This document shows, one piece after another, positions 6,070-15,253 of a stretch of DNA of 18,289 bases. The translations under genes were made by a program, and so were the position numbers. The stretch's first letter is position 1. The number at the start of each line of letters is the position of its first letter. The notes under the pieces were generated by a model. That model was given only the letters and a program-made list of their open reading frames with translations. It did no database searches and was not told the origin of the DNA. Origin of the DNA: Bryobacterales bacterium (GTDB taxonomy: Bacteria > Acidobacteriota > Terriglobia > Bryobacterales > Bryobacteraceae). The stretch is taken from assembly GCA_016789785.1 (NCBI GenBank), contig JAEUQE010000192.1, forward strand, positions 1 to 18,289, in the 5' to 3' direction.

Positions 6070-7701
6070 ATGCTCTTGCGCGCACTCACCGTCCTCGCGT
6101 TCTACCTTCCCGCCTCAGTGTGTGCATCACTGTTGATGAACGTGCTTCCCGTCGTGTTGGTGAGCGTGGCGGCCCAGCAGCCGCTTGGCCGGGTGGATGT
6201 GCGGCGATTCGGCATCTTCGTGCAGAGCACGGTATGGCGCGATCTTACTGCCGATCCCAACGCGCGTTTCATAGTCGCGGCGCTGATTCCACTGTTGTTC
6301 CTGATTGCAATCTCGATGGGCTTGCGCAGATACTCCGCGCGGTGCGCAGGTCTGCTGCTCGCGGCGGGCGCGCTGTCACTGACGCCACTGTGGTTCTTTT
6401 TCTTTAACGAAAGGCAAGCATCCTCGTTGCTCGGCGCATCGCTGGCGTTGCTTGCACTCGCTCTGGCGCAGCGATGGCTGATCGAAGATGTGGGAGGCGG
6501 ATACCTGCGTCGCGTGATGGAAGCGTTCGTTTCGCTTGCAGCCGCTGCCGCCGTAGTGTCGATACTGCCGGCGAGAGGGCCTCGTGGCGGAATGTTCCTT
6601 GCACTGTCACTCGCGCCCCTTCTCCTCAGTTCGTGGATCGCGCCTCTGCGGCCTCCACAGCGGCCCGCCAACTCCCCCTCATGGCAGTGGATTCCCGCCG
6701 GCGTTTTGCTCAGCGCCATGACATACTTCGGCCTGCCAGCGCTCGACGCGCATCTCGCCGCTGGCCGGCATCTCGCGGTAAACGAACAGTTGCGCCGCAC
6801 GCCCGCGCCCGACCCATCCGCGCCCTATCCGAAGCTCTTCTTTCAGCGTGGCATCAGCGTGGTTGCCGATCGTGAGAGCTTCGGATCAGACCCGATGCGC
6901 CGATTGCTGGATGAACTTGCCGCCTATCAAGTCGACTCCATCGCCATCGTCACTCACAACGCAATGCCGCCACCGGAGGGATCGAGAGAGAGCGCCGCGG
7001 AGATCGAGTTGCTCTCGCGATGGGCGCATCAGCGGGGGATGAAGGTGTTGCTCAAACCGCATCACCGGCCTCGTGGAAACGACCTCGATAATGAAGCCTC
7101 GCGTGCCCAATGGTTTGAGCGTCACGCAAAGGGAATGGAAGAATACGCGAAGCTCGCCACTCGCATTCATGCCGATCTCTTCTGCATCGGCTATGAAATG
7201 GGCAAGGCGTATCAATATAGCGAGCAATGGCGTCAAGTGATTGCTCGCGTTCGCAGGCATTACGCGGGGCCGCTCACCGCGGGTCCCATGCAAGGCGAGG
7301 AATTCGAGAAGCTCGATTTCTGGGACGCGCTCGACTACATCGGCATCGACAACTACTATCCTTTGCCAGACAACTACGACTACTCCGGTGTGGTCGCGAA
7401 GATCGAAACAGTGCAACAGCGTTTTCAAAAGCCCGTCCTCTTCACGGAAGCAGGATTCGCGTCGACCGAAGGTGTGCATCGGGAGCCGTGGGCTGAGCCT
7501 CGCCGCAAGCTGTCGCATGACGAGCAGGTGCGCTGTTATCGTGCGCTGCTCGAAGCCGTATGGCACAAGCCTTGGTTCCAGGGCGTGTACTGGTGGAAGG
7601 TGGATACCGACGGCGCTGGCGGCATGCGTGACCGTTCATTAACGCCGTGGCGCAAGCCTGCAATGGAGTTGGTGAAGGAGTGGTACTCGAAGCCAAGGTA
7701 A
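6070..7701 (+). CDS. Multi-pass membrane protein with C-terminal GH113-like glycoside hydrolase domain
   Basis: A 543-residue fusion. Residues 1-225 hold about six or seven hydrophobic segments (near 5-35, 67-83, 92-112, 119-134, 148-165, 173-191 and 207-223). Residues about 256-540 form a TIM-barrel glycosidase like GH113, a family with endo-beta-mannanase activity. Landmarks are VLLKPHHRPRG, IGYEMGK, WRQVIARVRRHYAGPLTAG, FWDALDYIGIDNYYPL and LFTEAGFAS. By family analogy E376 (in GYEMG) is the acid/base and E460 (in FTEAG) the nucleophile; both are present, so the domain is probably active. The catalytic part is tethered to the membrane, probably facing outward. The ATG at 6070 lies 1 bp after the oxidoreductase stop. 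The mannan substrate is inferred from the family only. Confidence 0.85.
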   Translation: MLLRALTVLAFYLPASVCASLLMNVLPVVLVSVAAQQPLGRVDVRRFGIFVQSTVWRDLTADPNARFIVAALIPLLFLIAISMGLRRYSARCAGLLLAAGALSLTPLWFFFFNERQASSLLGASLALLALALAQRWLIEDVGGGYLRRVMEAFVSLAAAAAVVSILPARGPRGGMFLALSLAPLLLSSWIAPLRPPQRPANSPSWQWIPAGVLLSAMTYFGLPALDAHLAAGRHLAVNEQLRRTPAPDPSAPYPKLFFQRGISVVADRESFGSDPMRRLLDELAAYQVDSIAIVTHNAMPPPEGSRESAAEIELLSRWAHQRGMKVLLKPHHRPRGNDLDNEASRAQWFERHAKGMEEYAKLATRIHADLFCIGYEMGKAYQYSEQWRQVIARVRRHYAGPLTAGPMQGEEFEKLDFWDALDYIGIDNYYPLPDNYDYSGVVAKIETVQQRFQKPVLFTEAGFASTEGVHREPWAEPRRKLSHDEQVRCYRALLEAVWHKPWFQGVYWWKVDTDGAGGMRDRSLTPWRKPAMELVKEWYSKPR

Positions 7702-7718
7702 AAGGCGGCCGAAGCGCA

Positions 7719-7724
7719 TACAAT
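7719..7724 (+). promoter_or_regulatory. -10-like box TACAAT before the propeller-PHP gene
   Basis: TACAAT (five of six consensus bases) ends 8 nt before the ATG at 7733, in the 31-bp gap after the GH113 gene. No clear Shine-Dalgarno or -35 is seen. It could give a nearly leaderless transcript of its own; read-through from the upstream operon is also possible. Confidence 0.35.
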
Positions 7725-7732
7725 AGTCGCTG

Positions 7733-10270
7733 ATGAAACCCCGGTTGCTTCTCTCCGCTCTGGCCGCTCTCACGCTGGTTGTGCTGATCGGCTTCGTCTC
7801 GCTGCAGACGCCTCAGACAGCGCAGGCCGCGCCACCCCCCATGCAAACCGCGACGCTGCCCGGCGGCGGTCAGATGAAGGTCACGATGGTGGGCCACGAG
7901 TTTCGCCAAGACGATCTGCCGAGCATCGCCACGGCTCCGGATGGCTCCATGTGGATCGCGTGGCTGAGTTTTGTGGGCGATCGCGACGATGTTGCGATCC
8001 GCCAGTTCAAGGATGGGGAATGGGGCGTCCTACAGTGGGTGCCGAACACCAGCGGCGACAGCTTCCTACCGCAAGTTGCCGTGGACGCGGAGAATCGTGT
8101 TTGGGTCGTGTGGTCGCAGATGAGCGGCGGAAATTGGGACATCTATGCACGCCGCTATGATCCTGCGAAGACCGAGTGGAGCGCTATGGAGCGCCTCACC
8201 AATGACCCGATGCCCGACATCAATCCGCGCCTTGCGAGTGATGGCAAGGGGAAGTTCGCAATCGTCTGGCAGGGCTTCCGGGGCAAGAACAGCAACATCT
8301 TTCTGAAGACATTCGATGGCAGCCGCTGGTCCGCGGATGTGCGCGTGACCAATCGCGCTGCGAATGATTGGGAACCCGCTGTGGCCATGGATCGCAGGGG
8401 CGATGCATGGGTCGCCTATGACAGTTACAGGGCAGGGAACTACGATGTCTTCCTCGCCAGAGTCGGCAACGGGCAAGCCGGCCAGGAGATTCCGGTTGCG
8501 GCGTCCGTCATGTTTGACGCGCGCGCGACCGTTGCCGTCGATACCAATGATCGCGTGTGGGTCGCATGGGAACAGGGCAATCCCGGATGGGGTAAGGATC
8601 AGGGCTACACCTTGCGCCAGAATCCGAAGGGCGTGCAACTCGGAGGTGTGCGCAAGCCTCGCATTCGCTGCTACGACAACGGCCAGTGGCGCGACCCCGC
8701 ACAGCCCGTCTCCACGGCCTTCGGTGAAGGCAACACCTATCAGCCGCATGTTGTCTCTGATGGCAAGGGTTCGGTGTATGCGATCGCCAAGCGGCGTCTT
8801 TCAGGCCCTCAGCGGGCGCAACGCGCAGCGCCGGGATATTGGGAGTACTGGCTGACGCATCTGGATGGCACCCGATGGTCCGATGCATTTGCGCTGCCGA
8901 AAAGCCAGGGCCGTTCCAGCACGCGCATGGGTGCGGCTCTCACGAAAGACGGCAGCCTCGCGTTGGTGTGGGACACGGACAATCGCGGATCGGGCTACTA
9001 TCACAAACCGCTTCGCCAGCAGATTCACACCGCGACACTGCCGGCGCCCAGTTCGCCAGCCAACCTCTCCTGGGGCAGTGCGCCTCCCGAAAATACAGGC
9101 ATGCCGAACGGAGCGCATGCCGATGAGGCGGGCGATCTCAAATCGATCCGCGGCTACACCGTGAACATCGCCGGCAAGCCGCACCACATCGTGCGCGGCG
9201 ACTTCCATCGTCACACCGAACTGAGCTGGGATGGAGGCGGTGGGGCAGACGGATCCCTACAGGATTTCTACCGCTACATGATCGACGCGGCGACCATGGA
9301 CTTCGGCGCCTCCACCGATCACCAGGGCGGCGCATGGCCGTACTGGTGGTGGTACACGCAGAAGATGACGGATATGCATCATGTTCCTGGCGCGTATGCG
9401 GCGATCTTCGGATATGAACGCAGCGCGACCTTCCCGAACGGGCACCGCAACATGTTCTTCGCGAAACGTTCAGACTCGCGTGTCACTCCGTTCTTTCTCA
9501 AAAGCGGCGTGCAGCAATGGTTTCTCGGCAACAGCCCGCAGGGCGACGAGCCCGGAGTGGGCAGTGGCGATCTCGTCGCGAACGACACGAAGCTGCTCTA
9601 CGAAGAAATTCGTAATCGCAACGCCGTGGCGATCTCGCACACGTCAGGCACGCGCATGGGCACGGATTGGCGCGACAACGACCCGGATCTCGAACCCGTG
9701 GTCGAAATCTTTCAAGGCGCACGCACCAACTACGAACAACTCGGCGCGCCGCATGTCGCCGAGCCTTCCAAAGACGGGCCGCACGTGAAGCAGGCAGGCT
9801 ATCAGCCCGAGGGCATGGTCTCCAACGCGTGGGCCAAAGGCTACAAACTCGGCATCATCACCAGTTCCGATCATGGCTCCACGCACATCTCCTACGCGAT
9901 GGTCTATACGGCGGACACTTCGCGGCAGGGGATTCTGGATGCGATCCGCAAGCGGCACACCTATGGCGCGATGGACAACATCATTCTCGATGTGCGCATG
10001 GGCCAGCACTTCATGGGCGATGAGTTCGCACTCACGAAAACCCTGCCGATTCAGGTGAAAGTGAAAGCACCCCGCGCGGTGGCGAAGGTCGACATCATCA
10101 AGGACAGCCAGGTAATCTATTCCACATCACCCAATCAACGCGACGTGAACTTCGAATTCACCGACAAGGGTGACGTGAAGGGCCGGCACTTCTACTACGT
10201 GCGGGTGGAGCAGGATGACCGCATGCTCGCGTGGTCCAGCCCGTTCTTCATCAACTATCCGAAGAAATAG
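7733..10270 (+). CDS. Secreted protein: N-terminal beta-propeller plus C-terminal PHP/DUF3604-like metallohydrolase
   Basis: An 845-residue protein with a signal peptide (hydrophobic stretch about 5-24, then AQA). Residues about 45-420 hold repeated units of the type [35 protein letters not shown] and [17 protein letters not shown], which indicate a sialidase-like beta-propeller. Residues about 485-760 carry metal-site motifs of the PHP phosphoesterase type: GDFHRHT (H492, H494), STDHQ (D529, H530), SHTSG (H636) and SSDHGSTH (D713, H714, H718). They resemble DUF3604/CehA-McbA-type hydrolases of varied substrates. A final beta-rich segment runs to the end. The export signal places it in the periplasm or outside the cell. 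It follows the GH113 gene by 31 bp and its end overlaps the ltaE stop by 16 bp on the opposite strand. The substrate is unknown. Confidence 0.85.
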   Translation: MKPRLLLSALAALTLVVLIGFVSLQTPQTAQAAPPPMQTATLPGGGQMKVTMVGHEFRQDDLPSIATAPDGSMWIAWLSFVGDRDDVAIRQFKDGEWGVLQWVPNTSGDSFLPQVAVDAENRVWVVWSQMSGGNWDIYARRYDPAKTEWSAMERLTNDPMPDINPRLASDGKGKFAIVWQGFRGKNSNIFLKTFDGSRWSADVRVTNRAANDWEPAVAMDRRGDAWVAYDSYRAGNYDVFLARVGNGQAGQEIPVAASVMFDARATVAVDTNDRVWVAWEQGNPGWGKDQGYTLRQNPKGVQLGGVRKPRIRCYDNGQWRDPAQPVSTAFGEGNTYQPHVVSDGKGSVYAIAKRRLSGPQRAQRAAPGYWEYWLTHLDGTRWSDAFALPKSQGRSSTRMGAALTKDGSLALVWDTDNRGSGYYHKPLRQQIHTATLPAPSSPANLSWGSAPPENTGMPNGAHADEAGDLKSIRGYTVNIAGKPHHIVRGDFHRHTELSWDGGGGADGSLQDFYRYMIDAATMDFGASTDHQGGAWPYWWWYTQKMTDMHHVPGAYAAIFGYERSATFPNGHRNMFFAKRSDSRVTPFFLKSGVQQWFLGNSPQGDEPGVGSGDLVANDTKLLYEEIRNRNAVAISHTSGTRMGTDWRDNDPDLEPVVEIFQGARTNYEQLGAPHVAEPSKDGPHVKQAGYQPEGMVSNAWAKGYKLGIITSSDHGSTHISYAMVYTADTSRQGILDAIRKRHTYGAMDNIILDVRMGQHFMGDEFALTKTLPIQVKVKAPRAVAKVDIIKDSQVIYSTSPNQRDVNFEFTDKGDVKGRHFYYVRVEQDDRMLAWSSPFFINYPKK

Positions 10271-11316
10271 CGCGCTTGCGGCTTCGCGGGCGACACCACT
10301 TTGCGAATCACTGCGAGCGCCGATTCGCATGCGTTGCGGTCGACATCGCAGTGCGTCACCAGCCGCATTTTCGCCGCATTCACAGGATTGATCAAAACGC
10401 CATTCGCTTTGAAGTCCGCACTGAGTTCGGCGGTGCCGCGGCCTGTGGCGGAGACATCGAAGATCACGATGTTGGTCTGTACAGTGGCGAGATCCACCTG
10501 CACGCCCGGTGTATCGGCGAGAGCTTCCGCAAGGAAACGGGCATTGGCGTGATCCTCATGCAAGCGCCACGGCATGGTTTCCAGTGCAATCAACCCGGCC
10601 GCGGCCAGCACGCCGGACTGCCGCATACCACCACCCAGCCGCTTCCGGAACAGACGTCCGCGAGCCATCGCGTCTTTCGTGCCCACCAGCATGGAGCCGA
10701 CCGGCGCGCCAAGCCCTTTCGAAAGGCAGAACATCACGGAGTCCACGTTGGCGCAGATCTCGCACACCGGCTTATCGAGCGCCGCTGCCGCATTGAACAC
10801 ACGCGCACCATCCATGTGCACCTTGAGATTCAGTGAGTGAGCACCTTCGCAGATCTCATTGATCCACTCCACCGGATACACCGTGCCGCCGCCCATGTTG
10901 TGAGTGTTCTCGATTTCGACGAGTCCGGTGGGCGCCCAATGCGGTCCCAGCGGGCGAATCTCGCGCTGGATCTGCTCCCATCGAAGCAGGCCATGTTCCG
11001 TGGCGATGGGACGCGCAAGACATCCGGTGAACCAGGCCATCATGGCGAGTTCGTAGTTCAGAATGTGGCAGCGCGATTCGCAGATCACTTCCTGGCCGTG
11101 TTCCGTGTGGATCTTGATGCCGATCGTGTTGCCCATTGTGCCTGTTGGCACGAAGAGCGCATCCTCCTTGCCGAAGATCTCCGCGGCACGCTGTTCCAGA
11201 CGGTTGACGGTTGGATCCTCCTGGTAGACGTCGTCGCCGACGTCCGCATCGGCCATGGCACGGCGCATTTCCGCGGATGGCTTGGTCACCGTATCGCTGC
11301 GCAGATCAATCATCAT
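10255..11316 (-). CDS. ltaE: Low-specificity L-threonine aldolase
   Basis: A 353-residue PLP enzyme of the beta-eliminating lyase / threonine aldolase family that cleaves L-threonine and L-allo-threonine to glycine and acetaldehyde. Family marks are the start [26 protein letters not shown] (29-42), FVPTGTMGN (55-63), ENTHNMGGG (136-144), the PLP-contacting HMDGAR (167-172) and the Schiff-base lysine K200 in [12 protein letters not shown]. Length is normal. The first ATG at 11316 forms an ATGA overlap with the hemW stop and follows AGGAG at suitable spacing; a second ATG is the next codon. It is the last gene of the cyaY-hemW-ltaE operon and is cytoplasmic. Its link to iron or heme genes is unclear, although glycine is a heme precursor in C4-type pathways. 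Confidence 0.95.
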   Translation of the reverse strand: MMIDLRSDTVTKPSAEMRRAMADADVGDDVYQEDPTVNRLEQRAAEIFGKEDALFVPTGTMGNTIGIKIHTEHGQEVICESRCHILNYELAMMAWFTGCLARPIATEHGLLRWEQIQREIRPLGPHWAPTGLVEIENTHNMGGGTVYPVEWINEICEGAHSLNLKVHMDGARVFNAAAALDKPVCEICANVDSVMFCLSKGLGAPVGSMLVGTKDAMARGRLFRKRLGGGMRQSGVLAAAGLIALETMPWRLHEDHANARFLAEALADTPGVQVDLATVQTNIVIFDVSATGRGTAELSADFKANGVLINPVNAAKMRLVTHCDVDRNACESALAVIRKVVSPAKPQARYFFG

Positions 11317-12407
11317 CGTATGAACTCCTGGAAGACTTCATTGGAATAAAGAACGCCTGGATTTGTCAGCCGTAGCATCCCATCGTACTCTTCAAGCAGA
11401 CCTTCGCCAAGGAAGCGCGCGATCGGTTCGGAGAACCGCTCACGGTCGGCGGGAAGAAGGCGCACGCCGTTGGACAGGCGCAGGCCAACCAGGAAACGCT
11501 CCTCAATGAGATCCGCGCGAACGCGTTCCGATGTCATGGATGCGCCACGTTCCCACGCCTCCACATAGTCCCCGGCAGACTCCAGATTTTGGCGCCGCTC
11601 CCTGCCGTCGAACGAATGCGCATCGGCGCCGAATCCGGCATACGGCTCCATGCGCCAATACTTCAGGTTGTGCTTCGACTCGAAGCCCGGACGCGCGAAG
11701 TTCGAGATCTCATACCGGGCGACGCCCATGCGCGCAAGGCGATCCACAGCCATCTCGTACATCGCCACAATCGACGCCTCATCGGGCACGGTGCCCGCGC
11801 CGTAGCGAGCGCCAAGCACCAGCAGTTCGCGCCCAAGGCGGCTGTCCTCGTCGACCTCGAGCATGTACACCGAGACATGCGGCGTATCCAGCCGCTCAAT
11901 CCAATCGAGCGAACGCGCGAAGCTCTCCACGGTCTGGTGAGGCAGCCCCGCGATCAGGTCTAGGTTGAAATTGTTAATCCCGTGCGACCGCAACAACTCC
12001 ACTTCTCGATCAACAGTCTCCGCGGTGTGGCGGCGACCGGTCTGGGCGAGTTCGCGCGGCTCGAAGCTCTGCACTCCCAGGCTCACGCGGTTGATTCCCG
12101 CCTGTACCCAGCCCTCTACTTGTGCCGGCGATAGATCGCCAGGCGCGGCTTCGATGGTGGCTTCCTGCCATGCCCGGCCAGGAATGTGCCCAAGCAAACC
12201 GGCCAGCGCAGTGGACTCCAGACGGCTGGGAGTGCCACCCCCGATATAGACCGTTTCGGGCGTCCATGGCCAGGCGAAATCGCCGATCTCGCGCGCGAGC
12301 GCCGTAAGATACCTGCCCTCCAGTTCGCGCGGAAGCACGCCCGAGGCGAAGTTGCAGTAAGTGCACTTCTGCGCGCAGAAGGGATAGGACAAGTAGACGC
12401 CGGCCAT
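11313..12407 (-). CDS. hemW: HemW, radical-SAM heme chaperone
   Basis: A 364-residue radical SAM protein of the HemW (HemN-like) family. The [4Fe-4S] cysteines are C11, C15 and C18 in [10 protein letters not shown], the arrangement that separates HemW from true HemN, in which a fourth cysteine follows. Other marks are VYIGGGTPS (53-61), RVSLGVQSF (107-115), [10 protein letters not shown] (150-159), [12 protein letters not shown] (230-241), KHNLKYW (245-251) and GFGADAHSF (258-266). HemW binds heme and is reported to deliver it to respiratory proteins, and it is often misnamed coproporphyrinogen oxidase. It lies 9 bp after cyaY and overlaps ltaE by 4 bp. No strong Shine-Dalgarno is visible, so coupling to cyaY is likely. 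Confidence 0.93.
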   Translation of the reverse strand: MAGVYLSYPFCAQKCTYCNFASGVLPRELEGRYLTALAREIGDFAWPWTPETVYIGGGTPSRLESTALAGLLGHIPGRAWQEATIEAAPGDLSPAQVEGWVQAGINRVSLGVQSFEPRELAQTGRRHTAETVDREVELLRSHGINNFNLDLIAGLPHQTVESFARSLDWIERLDTPHVSVYMLEVDEDSRLGRELLVLGARYGAGTVPDEASIVAMYEMAVDRLARMGVARYEISNFARPGFESKHNLKYWRMEPYAGFGADAHSFDGRERRQNLESAGDYVEAWERGASMTSERVRADLIEERFLVGLRLSNGVRLLPADRERFSEPIARFLGEGLLEEYDGMLRLTNPGVLYSNEVFQEFIR

Positions 12408-12416
12408 AGGATCGGC

Positions 12417-12746
12417 CTACAACCGCACGGTTTCGCCGAGTTGGGTGCTGATCACTTCGCCCATCAGATCTTTGAGCGTGGCTCCGGTGTCGGGCAGAAT
12501 GAATGCTCCACGATCGGCATTCCAGTCAAACTTGAAGCTCTTCACCAGGGCCGACACCCAGATCTGGCGCACCGGAGAATTCGGGCTCACCACGAACTTC
12601 GCTTTCGGCTCCTCGAACTCCACCGCAAGCGCGCCGGCGTTCTGGTCGACATCGAAGCCGTGTTCATCGGCGGCCTTGGAAATCGCCTGATACAATTCGT
12701 GCATTGCGGCGTCGCAACGCGTTCGAAACTCCTGTTCGTCAATCAT
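12417..12746 (-). CDS. cyaY: Frataxin-like iron protein CyaY
   Basis: A 109-residue protein of normal CyaY length. It starts with an acidic helix (MIDEQEFRTRCDAAMHELY), whose D/E residues in bacterial frataxin bind iron. It continues with GFDVDQNAGALAVEFEE, VSPNSPVRQIWVSA (the conserved QxW strand is QIW), FKFDWNADRGAFI and GATLKDLMGEVI, in frataxin order. Frataxins bind iron and modulate Fe-S cluster assembly on the IscS/IscU machinery. It is cytoplasmic. GAGGG sits 7 nt before the ATG. It heads an operon with hemW and ltaE and is divergent from bshC across 88 bp, in which I see no promoter with both boxes in good form. No isc genes are in the window. Confidence 0.9.
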   Translation of the reverse strand: MIDEQEFRTRCDAAMHELYQAISKAADEHGFDVDQNAGALAVEFEEPKAKFVVSPNSPVRQIWVSALVKSFKFDWNADRGAFILPDTGATLKDLMGEVISTQLGETVRL

Positions 12747-12834
12747 GGATCTGCCCTCAAAGTAGCAGACGAGAGAATCCGGCGGCTACCGCGTTTCATC
12801 TGATACGCTGAGAGTTTGTCTTTCTGGGGCGTGC

Positions 12835-14412
12835 ATGGACATCGTTTGTAAGCGTCATACCGAGCTACCTCATACTTCCAAGCTGTTCGGCGACCTGATG
12901 TATCACTTTGATCGCGTGGCGGGAATGTATGCGTATGACCCGCATGATTCGGCCTCCTACCGCAAGTCGGCGGAGCGAATTCAGTTTCCGGACGATCGGC
13001 GCCAAGCGCTGATCGCAACACTCAGAAAGCAGAACGGTGACAGCGAATCGTTGGCGAAACTCGCCAAGCCCGGAACCGTTGCCGTGCTCACCGGGCAGCA
13101 GGTCGGCCTGTTTTCGGGACCTGCGTATTCGGTGTACAAGGCGCTGACGGCGGTGCGTCTGGCGCGCCAGTTGACCGAACAGGGCGTTGATGCCGTGCCT
13201 GTGTTCTGGCTCGCGACGGAGGATCACGATTTCGCCGAAGTCAGCACGTGCTGGACCTTCGATGCCGGCAACAAGCCTCTGCTTCTGCGTCTGCCGGAGG
13301 AGCCTGTTGGCGACCGTCCGGTAGGAGGCATCGTGCTTCGGGACATTCCCATCGCGGAGGTGGAGCAGAGTCTCGCGGGGTTCCCGTTTGGCGCTGAGGT
13401 CACGGAACTGGTGCGCGAGGCCTATCAGCCCGGTCGCACCATGGGCGAGGCGTTCGTGCACCTCATGCGTGCGCTGCTGAAACCGTACGGCCTGCTGTTC
13501 TTTGATCCGATGCAGCCGGAAGCGCGTCAACTGGCTGCTCCGCTGCTCAAGGAAGCCGTCGGCGCCGCGCCCGAGCTGACGGAAGCACTGCTCGCGCGCA
13601 ACAAGGAACTGAACGACGCGGGCTATCACGCGCAAGTGCACATCGAGCGGCACACGTCGCTTTTCTTCGTGCTGGACAACGGTCACCGCCTGAATCTGCG
13701 GCGGAAAGATCAGGACTATCTCCACAAAGACAGGCGTTGGACGGCTGCGGAACTGATGGACCGCGCCGAGGCCCTTTCTCCCAATGCGGCGCTGCGCCCG
13801 GTGGTGCAGGACTACATGTTCCCGACCGTGGCTTACATCGGCGGTCCGGCCGAGTTGGCCTATCTGGCGCAGTCCGAAGTGATCTACAAGCGGCTCCTTG
13901 GGCGCATGCCAGTGGCGGCTTCGCGCAACGGCTTCACATTGATCGATGCGCGGACGCGTAAGCTGATGGAGCGCTACGGACTTACGTTGGAGTCGTACTT
14001 CAACGGTGAGGACTGCCTGAATGAGTTGATTGCCGCGAAGCTGACACCGCCCGAAGTCACACGCGCGCTCGACTCGGCGGAAGAGACCGTCAAGTCGGCA
14101 CTGGCCGCACTGCGCGGAAGCATTAAGGGCTTCGACAAGTCGCTTGGCGAGGCGCTCGACCGCAGTTCCCGCAAAGTGCAATATCAGCTCACGAAGATGC
14201 ATCGCAAGGTGGCGCGGGAGTCTCTGCGGCGATCACAACGGGCGCTCGATGAGAGTGCCTATCTGTTCAACGGCATCTATCCCCACAAGCATTTGCAGGA
14301 GCGCTTCTACACGATTCTGCCGTTTCTTGCCCGGCACGGACTGGAACTGGTGGATCGCGTGTATGAGAATGTGCATCCCGACTGTCCGGATCATCACATC
14401 TTCCATGTGTAA
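12835..14412 (+). CDS. bshC: BshC, putative cysteine ligase of bacillithiol biosynthesis
   Basis: A 525-residue protein of the BshC family, which adds cysteine to glucosaminyl-malate in the last step of bacillithiol synthesis. Signatures are AVLTGQQVGLFSGPAYSVYKA (starting at residue 83), PVFWLATEDHDFAEV (122-136), PYGLLFFDP, YMFPTVAYIGGPAELAYLAQ and a late helical coiled-coil region (about 395-460) typical of the family, ending in NGIYPHKHLQER and an HIFHV terminus. It is full length and cytoplasmic. The ATG follows GGGG by 6 nt. A -10-like TACGCT lies at 12804-12809 with no clear -35. bshA and bshB are not in the window. Acidobacteria are among the phyla known to carry bacillithiol genes, which supports the taxonomic guess. 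Confidence 0.95.
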   Translation: MDIVCKRHTELPHTSKLFGDLMYHFDRVAGMYAYDPHDSASYRKSAERIQFPDDRRQALIATLRKQNGDSESLAKLAKPGTVAVLTGQQVGLFSGPAYSVYKALTAVRLARQLTEQGVDAVPVFWLATEDHDFAEVSTCWTFDAGNKPLLLRLPEEPVGDRPVGGIVLRDIPIAEVEQSLAGFPFGAEVTELVREAYQPGRTMGEAFVHLMRALLKPYGLLFFDPMQPEARQLAAPLLKEAVGAAPELTEALLARNKELNDAGYHAQVHIERHTSLFFVLDNGHRLNLRRKDQDYLHKDRRWTAAELMDRAEALSPNAALRPVVQDYMFPTVAYIGGPAELAYLAQSEVIYKRLLGRMPVAASRNGFTLIDARTRKLMERYGLTLESYFNGEDCLNELIAAKLTPPEVTRALDSAEETVKSALAALRGSIKGFDKSLGEALDRSSRKVQYQLTKMHRKVARESLRRSQRALDESAYLFNGIYPHKHLQERFYTILPFLARHGLELVDRVYENVHPDCPDHHIFHV

Positions 14413-14458
14413 GGCCGCACGCGATTGCGGGTGTGTCTGGTAGACTGCTCACTTGGCA

Positions 14459-15223
14459 ATGATCGTCAATACAGTGAAGCAAGCCCTCCGCGAGGGCAAA
14501 GTCCAATTGGGCACCTCCTATGGATCGTTGCGCTCTCCGGATGCCGCACGCATTCTTGCGGCGGCGGGATTCCATTGGGCGTTTATCGATGCCGAGCATG
14601 GCAGCATCGGTTTTGAGACGGTCGCCGACATCTGCCGCGCTTCGAATCAGTCCGGTCTGTGCCCGGTGGTGCGTGTGGCGGATTTCCAGTACGACCTGGT
14701 GGCCCGTGCGCTGGACAACGGTGCGCAGGGGATCATGCTGCCGCGCGTGGAATCTCCGGAGGTTCTGGAGAAGGCCGTCAGTTGGACGAAGTATCCCCCA
14801 GTGGGCGTGCGCGGCTATGGCCTCACACCGTTTCATGTCGACTATGCGAAGGCAACCATCGGCGAGATCATGACCCACATGAACGATCATGTGATGGTGG
14901 TGTTTCAGATCGAGACGGTGCGGGGATTTGAGGCCCGGGAGGAGTTGCTGTCGGTGAAGGGTGTGGATGCGGTCATGATCGGGCCTGCTGATTTTTCGAT
15001 CGCGCTGGGGCATCCGGGCGACTTCATGAACCCGAAGGTGGTGGCGGCGATGGAGGCGATTCGGGATACCTGTGTGGCGAAGGAGGTTGCGCCGGGAACC
15101 CAGACCCGGAATTTGCAACTCGGGAAGTTCTGGCGTGACAACGGCATGCGTTTTCTGGGCTGCTCGAGTGAAGTCGCGATGATGTTTGAGCGCGGCACGG
15201 AAATCACGTCACAACTCGCGTAG
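14459..15223 (+). CDS. HpcH/HpaI family (class II) aldolase
   Basis: A 254-residue TIM-barrel enzyme of the HpcH/HpaI family, metal-dependent aldolases that cleave or form 2-keto-3-deoxy acids with pyruvate as one partner. Expected catalytic features are IDAEHG (43-48, with H47), PVVRVAD (69-75, R72), ALDNGAQGIMLPRVES (84-99), the metal ligand E152 in FQIET and D178 in GPADFS. The preceding TTG at 14453 is a possible start, but the ATG at 14459 fits the family N-terminus (MIVNTVKQALREGK). No Shine-Dalgarno is present. A weak -10-like TAGACT lies at 14441-14446, only 12 nt before the ATG. It follows bshC by 46 bp. The substrate is not identifiable; the related 4-hydroxy-2-oxovalerate and 2-dehydro-3-deoxyglucarate aldolases are alternatives. 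Confidence 0.9.
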   Translation: MIVNTVKQALREGKVQLGTSYGSLRSPDAARILAAAGFHWAFIDAEHGSIGFETVADICRASNQSGLCPVVRVADFQYDLVARALDNGAQGIMLPRVESPEVLEKAVSWTKYPPVGVRGYGLTPFHVDYAKATIGEIMTHMNDHVMVVFQIETVRGFEAREELLSVKGVDAVMIGPADFSIALGHPGDFMNPKVVAAMEAIRDTCVAKEVAPGTQTRNLQLGKFWRDNGMRFLGCSSEVAMMFERGTEITSQLA

Positions 15224-15238
15224 ACGGGCGCTGGCTGC

Positions 15239-15244
15239 TACAAT
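15239..15244 (+). promoter_or_regulatory. -10 box of the tRNA-Pro gene
   Basis: TACAAT matches the -10 consensus at five positions and ends 9 bp before the mature tRNA, which suits a tRNA transcript start. No convincing -35 is found at 16-18 bp. The same hexamer precedes the propeller-PHP gene. Confidence 0.45.
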
Positions 15245-15253
15245 AGGGAAGAT

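Noticed and set aside
5112..6089. Long N-terminal extension of the hydrolase-PDZ frame on the minus strand
   Set aside because: It is antisense to the Gfo/Idh/MocA gene, has no family features, and the signal peptide begins at the ATG at 5111.
12865..14202. 445-residue minus-strand frame opposite bshC
   Set aside because: bshC is full length with clear family motifs; the opposite frame is His/Arg-rich and shows no domain.
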